Of a stretch of DNA of 37,634 bases, positions 8,287-16,404 are shown one piece after another; the first letter of the stretch is position 1; the number at the start of each line of letters is the position of its first letter. The DNA is from Pseudomonas sp. MWU13-2100 (GTDB lineage: Bacteria; Pseudomonadota; Gammaproteobacteria; Pseudomonadales; Pseudomonadaceae): NCBI RefSeq assembly GCF_023242365.1, contig NZ_JALLIX010000055.1:1-37634 (forward strand), written 5' to 3'. Below the pieces are notes generated by a model. It was given only the letters and a program-made list of their open reading frames with translations. It was not told the origin of the DNA and did no database searches. The position numbers and the translations under genes were made by a program.

Positions 8287-9597
8287 TTAACGATTGACCA
8301 GTTTGGCCGGCAAGGCGATCACCAGGAAACTGCTCAGGATCAGGCAGCCGGCGAAGAACCAGAGGGCCCCGGCACTGCTGCCGGTAAGGTCGATGGCCAC
8401 GCCCATCAGCGAGTTGCTGACCAGGCCGGCGATGTTCGCCAGCGAGCAGGCCAGGGCAAAGCCGGTGGCCGCCGCGGTACCCTTGAGGAAGGTCGCCGGC
8501 AGGCTGAAGAACACCGGCACCGCGCCGATGATCGCCGCCGAGGCAATGGCGAACAGGGCCACCGTCGCCACCACGTTGTGGGTGAAGAAGGTGCTGGCAG
8601 CCATGGCGGCGGCGCCGATGAAAAACGGCACGATGATGTGCCAGCGGCGTTCGCGATGCTTGTCCGAGCTGGCGCCGATCAGCAGCATGCCGAGCAATGC
8701 GGCGACACTCGGCAGGGCGGTGAGCACGCCGATATGGAAGGTGTCGGTGATCCCCGCGTTGCGGATGAAGGTCGGCATCCAGAAACCCATGGCGTAGGCG
8801 CTGAGCAGGATCGAGAAATCGATACCGCCGAGCATCCAGACCTTGAGGTTGAAGAAACCGTCGCGGAAATGCTGTTTGCTGTCGGGGCTGCTGGCCTCGT
8901 CGTTTTTCAGTTCGCTTTCGAGTACCGTCTTTTCCTCTTCATTGAGCCACTTGGCCTGGCGGAAGTGGTTCGGCAGTGCCCAGAAGGTCAGGATGCCGAG
9001 CAACACGCTGGGCACCGCTTCGATCAGGAACAGCCATTGCCAGCCGCGCAGCCCGCTGACTTGGTCGAAGTGACCCATGACCCAGCCCGACAAGGGACCG
9101 CCGATAACGCTGGAGAGCGGCAGGCCGATCATGAACAGGGCGATGATCCGCCCGCGCCGATGGGTCGGGAACCAGGTGGTCAGGTAGAACAGCACGCCCG
9201 GCAGGAAACCGGCCTCTGCGGCGCCGAGAAGGAAACGCAGGATGTAGAACTGGGTGGTGGAGGTGACCAGCAGGGTGCAGGCCGAGAGCAGGCCCCAGGT
9301 GATCATGATCCGCGCGATCCAGATTTTCGCCCCGACCTTTTCCAGCACCAGGTTGCTCGGTACTTCGAAGAGGATATAGCCGACGAAGAACAGCCCGGCA
9401 CCGAGGCCGAAGGCGGTTTCGCTGAAGTGCAGCTGGTCGAGCATCTGCAGTTTGGCGAAGCCGATATTGATCCGGTCGAGGTACGCGGCCAGATAGCAGA
9501 AGCACAGGAACGGGATCAGCTTCCAGGTGATCTTGTGGTAAAGCGCTTGGGTTGGGTCGGCGACCGAGGTCGCGCTTGTCGCATTCGCAATGGGCAT
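8287..9597 (-). CDS. nicT: NicT-like MFS transporter
   Basis: This is a 436-residue major-facilitator protein of the anion:cation symporter type with about 12 membrane spans. It has a long central hydrophilic loop (NEEEKTVLESELKNDEASSPDSK) and the signature LDRINIGFAKLQM in the first helix. AGGAGA lies a few bases before the ATG. It follows nicF by 172 bp. Gene order and length match the putative nicotinate-pathway transporter NicT of P. putida (about 438 aa). It probably imports nicotinate, 6-hydroxynicotinate or a later intermediate at the inner membrane; the exact substrate is not established from sequence. The gap before it holds no REP element. Confidence 0.82.
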   Translation of the reverse strand: MPIANATSATSVADPTQALYHKITWKLIPFLCFCYLAAYLDRINIGFAKLQMLDQLHFSETAFGLGAGLFFVGYILFEVPSNLVLEKVGAKIWIARIMITWGLLSACTLLVTSTTQFYILRFLLGAAEAGFLPGVLFYLTTWFPTHRRGRIIALFMIGLPLSSVIGGPLSGWVMGHFDQVSGLRGWQWLFLIEAVPSVLLGILTFWALPNHFRQAKWLNEEEKTVLESELKNDEASSPDSKQHFRDGFFNLKVWMLGGIDFSILLSAYAMGFWMPTFIRNAGITDTFHIGVLTALPSVAALLGMLLIGASSDKHRERRWHIIVPFFIGAAAMAASTFFTHNVVATVALFAIASAAIIGAVPVFFSLPATFLKGTAAATGFALACSLANIAGLVSNSLMGVAIDLTGSSAGALWFFAGCLILSSFLVIALPAKLVNR

Positions 9598-9769
9598 TGG
9601 TTGTCTCCTGGCGGTGACTTATGGTTTTTATACAGCCGCTTTTTTCCAGCACTCTGGAGCGCGGTAAAGGCGGCTTCCAAAGGCAGTGTCAGAAGACTGG
9701 GCGCCACGCTCCGCAGGGAGGCGACGCTCAGTTTTTTACGCGACCTTGCTCTGTGGCACGGTTCCGCGG

Positions 9770-10402
9770 TCAAGCTCCCTGGAACTTCGAGATCGCTTCC
9801 TGTTTGCTGACGACATCGCCGTACTTGCTGTCGATGTCGAACAGATTCGCTTCATGGGGCGCCGGATGGCGGTCGCCCACGCATTCGCGTACCACGATGG
9901 TCCTGAACCCGTGCTGCACGGCATCCACCGCCGTTGCGCGGATGCAGCCGCTGGTGGAGCAGCCGGCCAGTACCACGGTATCGATACCTTGGGTGTGCAA
10001 CTGCGAGGCCAGGCTGGTGCCGAAAAACGCGCTGGCGTATTGCTTGCTGATCACCACTTCCGCCGGCAGCGGCAGCACCGCTGTGCAGAAGGCCGCCAGC
10101 GGATTGCCTTCGACCATGTCCTTCATCACCGGCGCCTTGCGCACCCAGATGCCACCATCGGCGAAATGCCCCGGATGGTAGCGAATATTGGTGTGCACCA
10201 CCGTAATTCCATGACGGCGGGCGCAGTCCAGCAGCGCGACGCTTTCGGCCACGGCACTGACTACACCGGGGGCGAACAGTGGCGCGCCCTCGGTGGTGTA
10301 GCCCTGCATGAAGTCGATCATCAGCAGGGCCGGTTTCTGGCCGAAGCCGATCCGTTGGCCCCAGACGCCCTGGTAATTGTCATTGGCGCTTTGTTCGCTC
10401 AT
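9770..10402 (-). CDS. nicF: Maleamate amidohydrolase NicF
   Basis: A 210-residue isochorismatase-fold cysteine hydrolase. The expected catalytic triad is visible: Asp30 (LLMIDFMQGY), Lys120 (VISKQYASAF) and Cys153 (AGCSTSGCIRATAVD). NicF hydrolyses maleamate to maleate and ammonia, the penultimate step of the nicotinate maleamate pathway, in the cytoplasm. GAGGAG lies seven bases before the ATG. The nicE stop is only 15 bp upstream, so the two are translated from one message. Confidence 0.93.
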   Translation of the reverse strand: MSEQSANDNYQGVWGQRIGFGQKPALLMIDFMQGYTTEGAPLFAPGVVSAVAESVALLDCARRHGITVVHTNIRYHPGHFADGGIWVRKAPVMKDMVEGNPLAAFCTAVLPLPAEVVISKQYASAFFGTSLASQLHTQGIDTVVLAGCSTSGCIRATAVDAVQHGFRTIVVRECVGDRHPAPHEANLFDIDSKYGDVVSKQEAISKFQGA

Positions 10403-10417
10403 CGCAAGGCTCCTCGT

Positions 10418-11170
10418 TTAGTATGCGCCGGAGAGCAGGGCACCGGCTCCGGGCACGATCGGCTCCAGGTCCAGGGCCTTGAGCATGGCGTAGGTGGTGG
10501 CGATGGCGGCGGTCAGCACCGGCTTGCCGGTCTGTGCCTCGACCTTGGCCACCGCCGGCAGCGACTGCATCTGCACACAGGCCGAGAGCACGATCACATC
10601 GACGCCTTCCAGGTTCATGCCGGCGACGATGCCCGGCAGCTTGGCCGGGTCGTGACGGGCCACTTCGAGGTTGTCGGGGATTTCCAGGGCGCGCCAGTCG
10701 ACGACCTCGAAACCTTCTTCGCGGATGTAGTTCACCACCAGTTCGGTCAGTGGTTTCATGTACGGCGCGACAATTGCGATGCGTTTGGCCCCCATGACTT
10801 TCAGGCCTTCGATCAGCGCTCCGGCGCTGGTGATCACCGGGGCGTTCGCGTCGTTGTCGGCGGTGGCCTTGCGCAGGCGGGCTTCGGACTGGCGGTGATA
10901 GCCCAGGCCCATGGCCATGATCGCCACCAGGCAGGCGTAGCCGAGTACATCGACCTTGGCGTCGGACAGCTCGACGGCGCAGCGGTCGGATTCACCGTCC
11001 ATGGCCGCCAGTTCCTCCTTGCGGACCTGCTTCATGCGCATGCGGCTGGAGTGAAAGGTGAAGCGTTCTGGACGGATCGCCTGGCGCGCGTTGAGCATCG
11101 CCGGGATCTCGGTTTCCATGGTGGTGTTCGAGCTGGGTACGATCTGGCCGATGCGGTAGGGCTTGATCAT
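10418..11170 (-). CDS. nicE: Maleate isomerase NicE
   Basis: A 250-residue Asp/Glu racemase-superfamily enzyme converting maleate to fumarate, the last step, feeding the TCA cycle. The two catalytic cysteines of cis-trans isomerases are present: Cys80 (LGYACLVAIM) and Cys198 (LSACVQMQSL). GQIVPSSNTTMETEI is the substrate-binding N-terminal motif. The start at 11170 has GGAGACCACC directly upstream; an in-frame ATG 39 bases earlier lacks a ribosome site. A 458-bp repeat-filled gap separates it from nicD, unusual inside a catabolic operon, so it may have its own weak promoter or suffer polarity. Confidence 0.93.
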   Translation of the reverse strand: MIKPYRIGQIVPSSNTTMETEIPAMLNARQAIRPERFTFHSSRMRMKQVRKEELAAMDGESDRCAVELSDAKVDVLGYACLVAIMAMGLGYHRQSEARLRKATADNDANAPVITSAGALIEGLKVMGAKRIAIVAPYMKPLTELVVNYIREEGFEVVDWRALEIPDNLEVARHDPAKLPGIVAGMNLEGVDVIVLSACVQMQSLPAVAKVEAQTGKPVLTAAIATTYAMLKALDLEPIVPGAGALLSGAY

Positions 11171-11227
11171 GGTGGTCTCCTCAAGTCGATGATTCAGGTC
11201 ACACATCACTCTGTAGGTGCAGGGCTT

Positions 11228-11380
11228 GTGTGGGGTGGAGCTTCTGTAGGGGCAGAGCCTTTGTGGAAGTGGAGCTTGTATGGGAGTGGAGCTTGTGTGA
11301 GAGCAGAGCTTGTATGGGAGTGGAGCTTGTGTGAGAGCAGAGCTTGTATGGGAGTGGAGCTTTTGTGGGAGCGGAGCTTG
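11228..11380. repeat. 17-bp tandem repeat made of REP half-arms
   Basis: About nine copies of a 17-bp unit related to TGTGGGAGTGGAGCTTG follow one another. Two versions alternate (TATGGGAGTGGAGCTTG and TGTGAGAGCAGAGCTTG) between 11279 and 11363. The last unit (11364-11380) runs into a normal REP head. This looks like local amplification of a REP arm between nicD and nicE. Confidence 0.85.
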
Positions 11381-11438
11381 CCCGCGAAGGGGCCCTCAAG
11401 ATCGCCAAAAGCTTCGCGGGCAAGCTCCGCTCCCACAG
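11363..11438. repeat. REP inverted pair between nicE and nicD
   Basis: TTGTGGGAGCGGAGCTTGCC (11363 onward, continuing CGCGAAGG) and its inverted mate, ending GCTCCCACAG at 11438, form a long stem around a loop of about 20 bases. This is the usual Pseudomonas REP doublet and could be a processing or stalling site in the nic message. Confidence 0.85.
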
Positions 11439-11449
11439 GTTCGATGAAC

Positions 11450-11593
11450 CTCCAAGTCCAGCAACCTCTCCAGATCCAGCAGCCTCTCCAAGTCCAGCAA
11501 CCTCTCCAGATCCAGCAGCCTCTCCAAGTCCAGCAACTTCTCCAGATCCAGCAGCCTCTCCAGGTCCAGTAACCCCCTCAGGTCCAGCAAGCC
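11450..11593. repeat. 18-bp tandem repeat, eight units
   Basis: Eight contiguous 18-bp units alternate CTCCAAGTCCAGCAACCT and CTCCAGATCCAGCAGCCT, the last two degenerate. Since 18 is a multiple of three, frames stay open through it on both strands (e.g. repeated LQVQQP), but no start signal or codon logic supports a gene. The remaining bases of the nicD-nicE gap hold nothing else I recognise. Confidence 0.88.
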
Positions 11594-11628
11594 CCACAGC
11601 TTCACAGGTGTGTGTTCGATAGTGCATT

Positions 11629-12435
11629 TCAGGTCAGGCTCACGCCGAGGAAGTCGCCGAAGGCGGCGAAGAAACCGTCCAGGTCGTCCCAGGGAATCAT
11701 GTGCCCGGCATTGGCCACGTGGGCAATCCGGATGCCCGGTTGCAGCTCACGGATTTCGGCTTCGTCCTCGGCCAGGATCACGCCGCCGCGACCGGCCACC
11801 AACAGCAACGCGGGGGCGCTGAGCTTGGGCAGGTCCCGGTGGAAGTCCACCGTATGGAAGTCGTTGAACGCCCTGACAATGGCCGGCTCATAGCAGGTGT
11901 GCAGCCATTCGGCGCGCAGTTGTAGTTGCTCCGGGGTCCAGCTGGCGCAGAAGGCGCGCATCGCCTCGGCGTCCATGCCGATCAGCGCCTGACGAATCGA
12001 GTCGACGTACCAGGGCAGCTTGCTCGGGTACTCGCGCCGACCCGGGCCGGACACCGGCGGGTCGATCAGTACCAGACTCTTGACCCCGATGGGGCTGAGC
12101 ACGGCACTGCGCACGGCGAAGCGCGCGCCCATGGAGTGACCGACCAGGTGGTAGTGATCCAGGCCCAGGGCCGCGGCAAAGGCGCCGATATCGCCCGCGC
12201 AGACCTCGGCGCTGTAGTCCAGTTCCGGACCGCTGGAAGACAGACCGCGTCCGCGGACATCCAGTACATAGGTGTCGAAGTGCCGGCCGAAACGTTCGGC
12301 CACGAAGCCCCAGGTGATCGCCGGGCTGGTGATGCCGGGGATCAGGATCAGCGCCGGGCCCTGGCCGCCATAACGCAGGTAGTGTTGGCGAATGCCGTTG
12401 GCCTGGACGTTGCCGCCGTGGACGAAAGTGCTCAC
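11629..12435 (-). CDS. nicD: N-formylmaleamate deformylase NicD
   Basis: A 268-residue alpha/beta hydrolase with nucleophile Ser101 in GHSMG, Asp125 (VLIDPP) and His245 (NAGHMIPW), the triad described for P. putida NicD at the same residue numbers. It hydrolyses N-formylmaleamate, the NicX product, to maleamate and formate. Its ATG overlaps the nicC stop (ATGA at 12432-12435), so translation is coupled to nicC. Downstream lies the long repeat block before nicE. Confidence 0.94.
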   Translation of the reverse strand: MSTFVHGGNVQANGIRQHYLRYGGQGPALILIPGITSPAITWGFVAERFGRHFDTYVLDVRGRGLSSSGPELDYSAEVCAGDIGAFAAALGLDHYHLVGHSMGARFAVRSAVLSPIGVKSLVLIDPPVSGPGRREYPSKLPWYVDSIRQALIGMDAEAMRAFCASWTPEQLQLRAEWLHTCYEPAIVRAFNDFHTVDFHRDLPKLSAPALLLVAGRGGVILAEDEAEIRELQPGIRIAHVANAGHMIPWDDLDGFFAAFGDFLGVSLT

Positions 12436-13580
12436 GCGGCCACCCCCGATTTCAGTGCCTCGGCGTAGAGGTCGTAGCCGTAGACCCAGGCCGGATCCTC
12501 CTGGGTACGCAGCCAGGTATTGGCGTTGGACACCGCCTGGACCCGCGAAGCGCGCTCCTTGCGGTTGGCTTCATAGAGTTCGAAGGCGCTGCGGTAGTCG
12601 CCGAGGCCGGTTTCCTGCAGACAGCGGGTGAGCATGGCGGCGTCTTCGATAGCCATGCCGGCACCCTGGGCCATGTGCGGTTTCATCGGGTGACAGGCAT
12701 CGCCCAGCAGCACCAGGCGACCGCGGCTCCACAGTGGCAGCGGGTTGCGGTTGCGCAACGGCCATTTGGTCACGCTGTCGGTGGCTTCGATCAGCGCCTG
12801 CACGGTGGGGTGGTAGCCCTGGAAAGCTTCGAACATCTCTTCGCGGCTGCTGTCGACGAACGGGCCGTCGAAGTCCAGCTCCGGGTGCGGCACGCCGGTG
12901 ACGTAGTAGTACTCGTCGCGCTTGCCGGTGGTGTAGTAGACCATCATGTGCCGGTCCTCGCTCCACCACTTGATGCAGTCCTCGAAGTCGAGGTCGTAGC
13001 GGGCCAGCTTGTCGCGGGTGATCAGTGCGCGGTGAGCGACCCAGCCGCTGTACAGCGGTGCTTCGTGACCCAGCAGTTCCTCGCGGATCTTCGAGTTGAT
13101 GCCGTCGGCACCGATGACGATATCGGCGCTTGCCGTGGTGCCGTCGGTGAAGTTCAGGCGCACCTGGTCGCCGAGGTCTTCGATCTTCTCCAGGCGCTTG
13201 TTGAAGTGCAGGGTGCCGGGCTTGATCGTCGACATCTGCAAGGCATGCAGGTCGCCACGGTGCACGGTGACATAGGACGCGCCGTATTCCTTGCGCGCGA
13301 ACTCACCCAGGGGAATGCGCGACAGGTAGTCGCCGCTCATGCCGTCGCGACTGAACCAGTGATCCGGGTGCGAGCCCATCTGGTCGAGCTGCTGCTCGAT
13401 GCCCATGCGCCGGAAGATCTTCATGATATTCGGACCCATGTGGATCCCGGCGCCCAGGCGGGAAAACTCCGGGGCCTGCTCGTAGATCGACACGTCGAAT
13501 CCGGCTTGTTGCAACAGCGTGGCGGCGGCGGCGCCACCCAGGCCCGCGCCGACGATGGCGATTTTTTGCGTGCTTGCCAT
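12432..13580 (-). CDS. nicC: 6-hydroxynicotinate 3-monooxygenase NicC
   Basis: A 382-residue class A FAD monooxygenase. It shows the dinucleotide fold GAGLGGAAAATLL at residues 11-23, an ADGINSKIR motif and the FAD-ribityl GDACHPMKPHMAQGAGMAIED motif near the C-terminal third. It carries out decarboxylating hydroxylation of 6-hydroxynicotinate to 2,5-dihydroxypyridine using NADH and O2. GAGGAGCAAG precedes the ATG. It is the first gene of the minus-strand unit, starting divergently from nicX, behind a promoter with an embedded palindrome. Confidence 0.95.
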   Translation of the reverse strand: MASTQKIAIVGAGLGGAAAATLLQQAGFDVSIYEQAPEFSRLGAGIHMGPNIMKIFRRMGIEQQLDQMGSHPDHWFSRDGMSGDYLSRIPLGEFARKEYGASYVTVHRGDLHALQMSTIKPGTLHFNKRLEKIEDLGDQVRLNFTDGTTASADIVIGADGINSKIREELLGHEAPLYSGWVAHRALITRDKLARYDLDFEDCIKWWSEDRHMMVYYTTGKRDEYYYVTGVPHPELDFDGPFVDSSREEMFEAFQGYHPTVQALIEATDSVTKWPLRNRNPLPLWSRGRLVLLGDACHPMKPHMAQGAGMAIEDAAMLTRCLQETGLGDYRSAFELYEANRKERASRVQAVSNANTWLRTQEDPAWVYGYDLYAEALKSGVAA

Positions 13581-13630
13581 GGGGCTTGCTCCTCGTTCCG
13601 AGTGTGGGGTGGTGGGTTTGGTTATCAGGT

Positions 13631-13664
13631 TTTTAAAGTGTATACGCTCTTTTTTTCAAAAGAG
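13631..13664 (-). promoter_or_regulatory. nicC promoter with operator-like palindrome in the spacer
   Basis: On the minus strand TTGAAA and TTTAAA are 17 bp apart. The spacer contains AGCGTATACACT (plus 13637-13648), a near-palindrome around GTATAC. The same core lies upstream of nicX, so the pair is probably the NicR operator. Assignment to NicR is inference. Confidence 0.6.
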
Positions 13665-13811
13665 AAGATCCTCGATAAAAATTAAATTTTTACCGGTTTT
13701 CGCCATAAGTAACGCTGTGTAACCATATTTTATTGGTTGTGTGTGGGTTGGTAACGTTTTTATCTGCTGCTTGCAGAGCGCTTTTAATTCAGGTCTTATC
13801 GATATTAAGTG
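13665..13811. other. Central part of the nicC-nicX divergent region
   Basis: An AT-rich spacer between two oppositely directed promoters. I see no gene; short AT-rich tracts and a CTGCTTGCAG palindrome near 13770 are the only features. Confidence 0.5.
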
Positions 13812-13830
13812 GCGTATACGCTATAAAAAC
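13812..13830 (+). promoter_or_regulatory. nicX promoter region with GCGTATACGC palindrome
   Basis: GCGTATACGC (13812-13821) is a perfect 10-bp palindrome directly followed by a TATAAA -10-like box (13823-13828). The -35 is weak. The string GCGTATAC(G/A)CT(A/T)(T/A)AAAAAC is shared with the nicC promoter on the other strand. A repressor bound here would block both units. Confidence 0.6.
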
Positions 13831-13891
13831 GCACTAGACTGAAGCGTCGCGCCTCGACTTGGTGCAGCGCGAGCGAAGAGGAGAGAAGAAA

Positions 13892-14944
13892 ATGCCGGTA
13901 AGTGATTGCGAACTGACGCAGATGTTTGAACACGTATTGAAACTGTCGAAAGTCGACTCGACCCAGAGTGTCGCGGTGCTCAAGAGTCATTACTCTGATT
14001 CGCGTACCGTGCGTTCGGCGATGGAGGCGGCGCAGCGCCTGGGGGCCAAGGTGTACGCGGTGGAGTTGCCGTCGTTCAACCATCCGACGGCCATGGGCAA
14101 CGATATGACCGCTTACTGCGGCGACACCGCGCTGACCGGTAATATCGCCGCGCAGCGGGCGTTGGAAGCGGCGGATCTGATCGTCGATACCATGATGCTG
14201 CTGCACTCGCCGGAACAGGAGCAGATCCTCAAGACCGGCACGCGCATCCTGCTGGCGGTGGAACCGCCGGAAGTGCTGGCGCGGATGCTCCCCACCGAGG
14301 CGGACAAGGTGCGGGTGCTGGCGGCGGAGGAGTTGTTGAAGAAGGCCCGTTCGATTCATGTGACGTCTCGCGCCGGCAGCGATTTCCGCGCGGAGCTGGG
14401 GCAGTATCCGTCGGTGACCGAGTACGGTTTCGCCGATGAACCGGGGCGCTGGGATCATTGGCCGAGCGGCTTCCTGTTCTCCTGGCCGAACGAGGAAACG
14501 GCCGAGGGCGTGCTGGTGCTGGATGTCGGCGATATCCTGCTGCCGTTCAAGACCTACACCCGGGAGAAGATCACCCTGGAGATCGAAAAGGGTTTTATCA
14601 CCTCGATCCACGGCGGTTTCGAGGCCGGGTACCTGCGCGACTACATGAAGTATTTCAACGACCCCGAGGTGTACGGCATCTCCCATATCGGCTGGGGCCT
14701 GCAACCACGGGCGCAGTGGACGGCGATGGGGCTGCATGACAAGAATGACGGCATGTGCATGGATGCCCGGGCGTTCTATGGCAATTTCCTGTTCTCCACC
14801 GGGCCGAATACCGAGGTCGGCGGGACGCGCAAGACGCCGTGCCATATGGACATTCCGTTGCGCCATTGCGATGTGTACCTGGATGACCAGGCGGTGGTGA
14901 TCGGCGGTGATGTGGTGGCGCCGGAGGCGTCGCGGGCTCGCTGA
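13892..14944 (+). CDS. nicX: 2,5-dihydroxypyridine 5,6-dioxygenase NicX
   Basis: A 350-residue Fe(II) extradiol-type ring-cleaving dioxygenase converting 2,5-dihydroxypyridine to N-formylmaleamate. The ATG at 13892 is preceded by GAGGAG (13878-13883). With this start the iron ligands fall exactly at His265 (GISHIGWG), His318 and Asp320 (CHMDIPLRHCD), the numbers known for P. putida NicX. It is the first gene of the plus-strand unit and is followed after 201 bp by nicR. Confidence 0.95.
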   Translation: MPVSDCELTQMFEHVLKLSKVDSTQSVAVLKSHYSDSRTVRSAMEAAQRLGAKVYAVELPSFNHPTAMGNDMTAYCGDTALTGNIAAQRALEAADLIVDTMMLLHSPEQEQILKTGTRILLAVEPPEVLARMLPTEADKVRVLAAEELLKKARSIHVTSRAGSDFRAELGQYPSVTEYGFADEPGRWDHWPSGFLFSWPNEETAEGVLVLDVGDILLPFKTYTREKITLEIEKGFITSIHGGFEAGYLRDYMKYFNDPEVYGISHIGWGLQPRAQWTAMGLHDKNDGMCMDARAFYGNFLFSTGPNTEVGGTRKTPCHMDIPLRHCDVYLDDQAVVIGGDVVAPEASRAR

Positions 14945-14982
14945 GTCTGTGGGGGGGCAGCGAGGTTTCGGGTGGTCTTGCT

Positions 14983-15014
14983 GGCCTCTTCGCGAGCAAG
15001 CTCTGCTCCCACAA
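14983..15014. repeat. Single REP arm between nicX and nicR
   Basis: GGCCTCTTCGCGAGCAAGCT followed by CTGCTCCCACAAG is one half of the Pseudomonas REP consensus, without a clear inverted mate nearby. Confidence 0.75.
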
Positions 15015-15145
15015 GTCTCGACCAGACTCTTGAGTGCGCTCAACTGCCTAGCGGCTCACTCCAATGAGTGCCCCTGCACACTTGAGTCTGCCCGACAACC
15101 TGTCCATCATGCCTGCCCATTCTCCCTCGCCTTTTCGAGCCCGCC

Positions 15146-15595
15146 GTGTCGGATATTCCTGATTCCAGCCCTTATGTTTTCTCTGAACAAGTCGGCCACC
15201 TGCTGCGCAAGGCCTATCAGCGGCATATGGCGATCTTCCAGCAGAATGTCGGTGACTCGCAGCTTACCGCCGTGCAGTTCGTCACCCTCTGCGCGGTGCG
15301 CGATCACGGTCCCAGCTCCCTGACCGAACTGGTCAAGGCCACCGCGGTGGACCAGGCGACCATTCGCGGCATCGTCGAGCGACTGAAGGCGCGTGAGCTG
15401 ATCACCCTGGAGCCGGACCCGGAAGACCGGCGCAAGGTTATCGTCGGTTTGTCCGAGGCCGGCTGCCGACTGGTGCAGCAGACCGTACCCTGTGCGGCAA
15501 AGATCAGCGAACTGACCATGAGCAACCTCAATCCCGCCGAACAGGTTGCGGTGCTGTTCCTGCTGCGCAAGATGATCGACGACCGCGATGAATAA
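15146..15595 (+). CDS. nicR: MarR-family repressor NicR
   Basis: A 149-residue MarR-type regulator with a winged helix: TAVQFVTLCAVRDHGPSSLTE, then DQATIRGIVERLKARELIT, then the wing DPEDRRKVIVGLSEAG. The start is the GTG at 15146 (MSDIPDSS..). There is no good in-frame ATG and the ribosome site is weak. NicR in P. putida represses nicC and nicX units and is released by 6-hydroxynicotinate. The shared GTATAC palindromes in the nicC/nicX promoters are its likely targets. Confidence 0.9.
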   Translation: MSDIPDSSPYVFSEQVGHLLRKAYQRHMAIFQQNVGDSQLTAVQFVTLCAVRDHGPSSLTELVKATAVDQATIRGIVERLKARELITLEPDPEDRRKVIVGLSEAGCRLVQQTVPCAAKISELTMSNLNPAEQVAVLFLLRKMIDDRDE

Positions 15596-15596
15596 C

Positions 15597-15728
15597 TGTG
15601 GCGAGCGGGCTTGCCCGCGTTGGGCTGCGAAGCAGCCCCAAAACCGGCGAATCCTGCGCATCAGGTAGACCGAGGTGGCCGGTTTGCGACTGCTGCGCGG
15701 CCGAGCGCGGGCAAGCCCGCTCGCCACC
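15597..15728. repeat. REP inverted pair between nicR and nicA
   Basis: TGTGGCGAGCGGGCTTGCCC (from 15597) is repeated inverted at 15706-15728 (ending CCCGCTCGCCACC). The interior carries further short inverted repeats. It can fold into a long hairpin that may separate nicXR from nicAB transcripts. Confidence 0.85.
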
Positions 15729-15801
15729 GATTCACCTTCCCATCTCTGCTTTTCAGGCTCTCGGAGGGGATCTTTTCTCTCTGGCACTTTTCTTGCTCTC
15801 A

Positions 15802-15890
15802 TTTCATGTAGTAACCACTTCATAGAAAAAGTGTGTCGTCAGGGGACATCGTTCTCAACCCACGCTCTTTTCATGTAGTAATCACTTCAT
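15802..15890 (+). promoter_or_regulatory. Two 22-bp direct repeats upstream of nicA (putative operators)
   Basis: TTTCATGTAGTAACCACTTC (15802, continuing AT) recurs with one change at 15869-15890, 67 bp apart start to start. Each copy has ATG(T)AGTA..CACTTCAT, an imperfect dyad suited to a dimeric repressor. The second copy ends 21 bases before the chosen nicA start. A TetR protein (probable NicS) encoded after nicB is the best candidate ligand. I could not define -35/-10 boxes. The bases 15729-15801 hold nothing else. Confidence 0.65.
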
Positions 15891-15911
15891 CAAATGAAGC
15901 GGGCGCAATCC

Positions 15912-16388
15912 ATGACAACGCAGGAAATTACGCTGGCCCTTGAGGTCAACGGCCAACGCCATTCGGTCACGGCCATGGCCGACACCCCGCTGTTGCTGGT
16001 GCTGCGCAACGACCTGCGGCTCAACGGCCCCAAGTACGGCTGCGGCCTCGGCGAGTGCGGCGCGTGCACGGTGATCATCGACGGCGTGGCTGCGCGCTCC
16101 TGCGTGTTTCCCCTGGCCGGCGCCCTGGATCGGCAGATCGTCACCCTCGAAGGCCTCGGCAGCCGCGAGGCGCCGCACCCGGTGCAACAGGCCTTTATCG
16201 ACGAGCAGGCGGCCCAGTGCGGCTACTGCCTGAACGGCATGATCATGACCGCCAAAGCCTTGCTCGACCGCATCCCGCACCCCAGCGAAGCGCAGATCCG
16301 CCAGGAGCTGTCGGCCAATCTCTGTCGCTGCGGCACCCATATCGAAATCCTTCGCGCGGTGCTGCGTGCCGCCCGTCCATTGCCTTGA
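15912..16388 (+). CDS. nicA: Nicotinate dehydrogenase small FeS subunit NicA
   Basis: A 158-residue two-[2Fe-2S] subunit of the xanthine-oxidase family. All eight cluster cysteines are present: 44, 49, 52 and 64 (GCGLGECGAC..RSC) for the plant-ferredoxin cluster, and 103, 106, 138 and 140 (CGYC..CRC) for the helical one. With NicB it hydroxylates nicotinate at C6 with water, passing electrons onward. The ATG at 15912 is favoured over one 18 bases earlier that overlaps the operator repeat. nicB starts 17 bp downstream. Confidence 0.93.
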   Translation: MTTQEITLALEVNGQRHSVTAMADTPLLLVLRNDLRLNGPKYGCGLGECGACTVIIDGVAARSCVFPLAGALDRQIVTLEGLGSREAPHPVQQAFIDEQAAQCGYCLNGMIMTAKALLDRIPHPSEAQIRQELSANLCRCGTHIEILRAVLRAARPLP

Positions 16389-16404
16389 ACCAGGATCGAC
16401 GACC

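Noticed and set aside
8578..9810. Plus-strand frame opposite the MFS transporter
   Set aside because: Shadow of nicT; composition is acidic and low in hydrophobics, with no domain.
11344..11622. Pro/Ser- or Gln-rich repeat protein across the 18-bp array
   Set aside because: Frames are open only because 18 is divisible by three; they run through REP hairpins and lack start signals.
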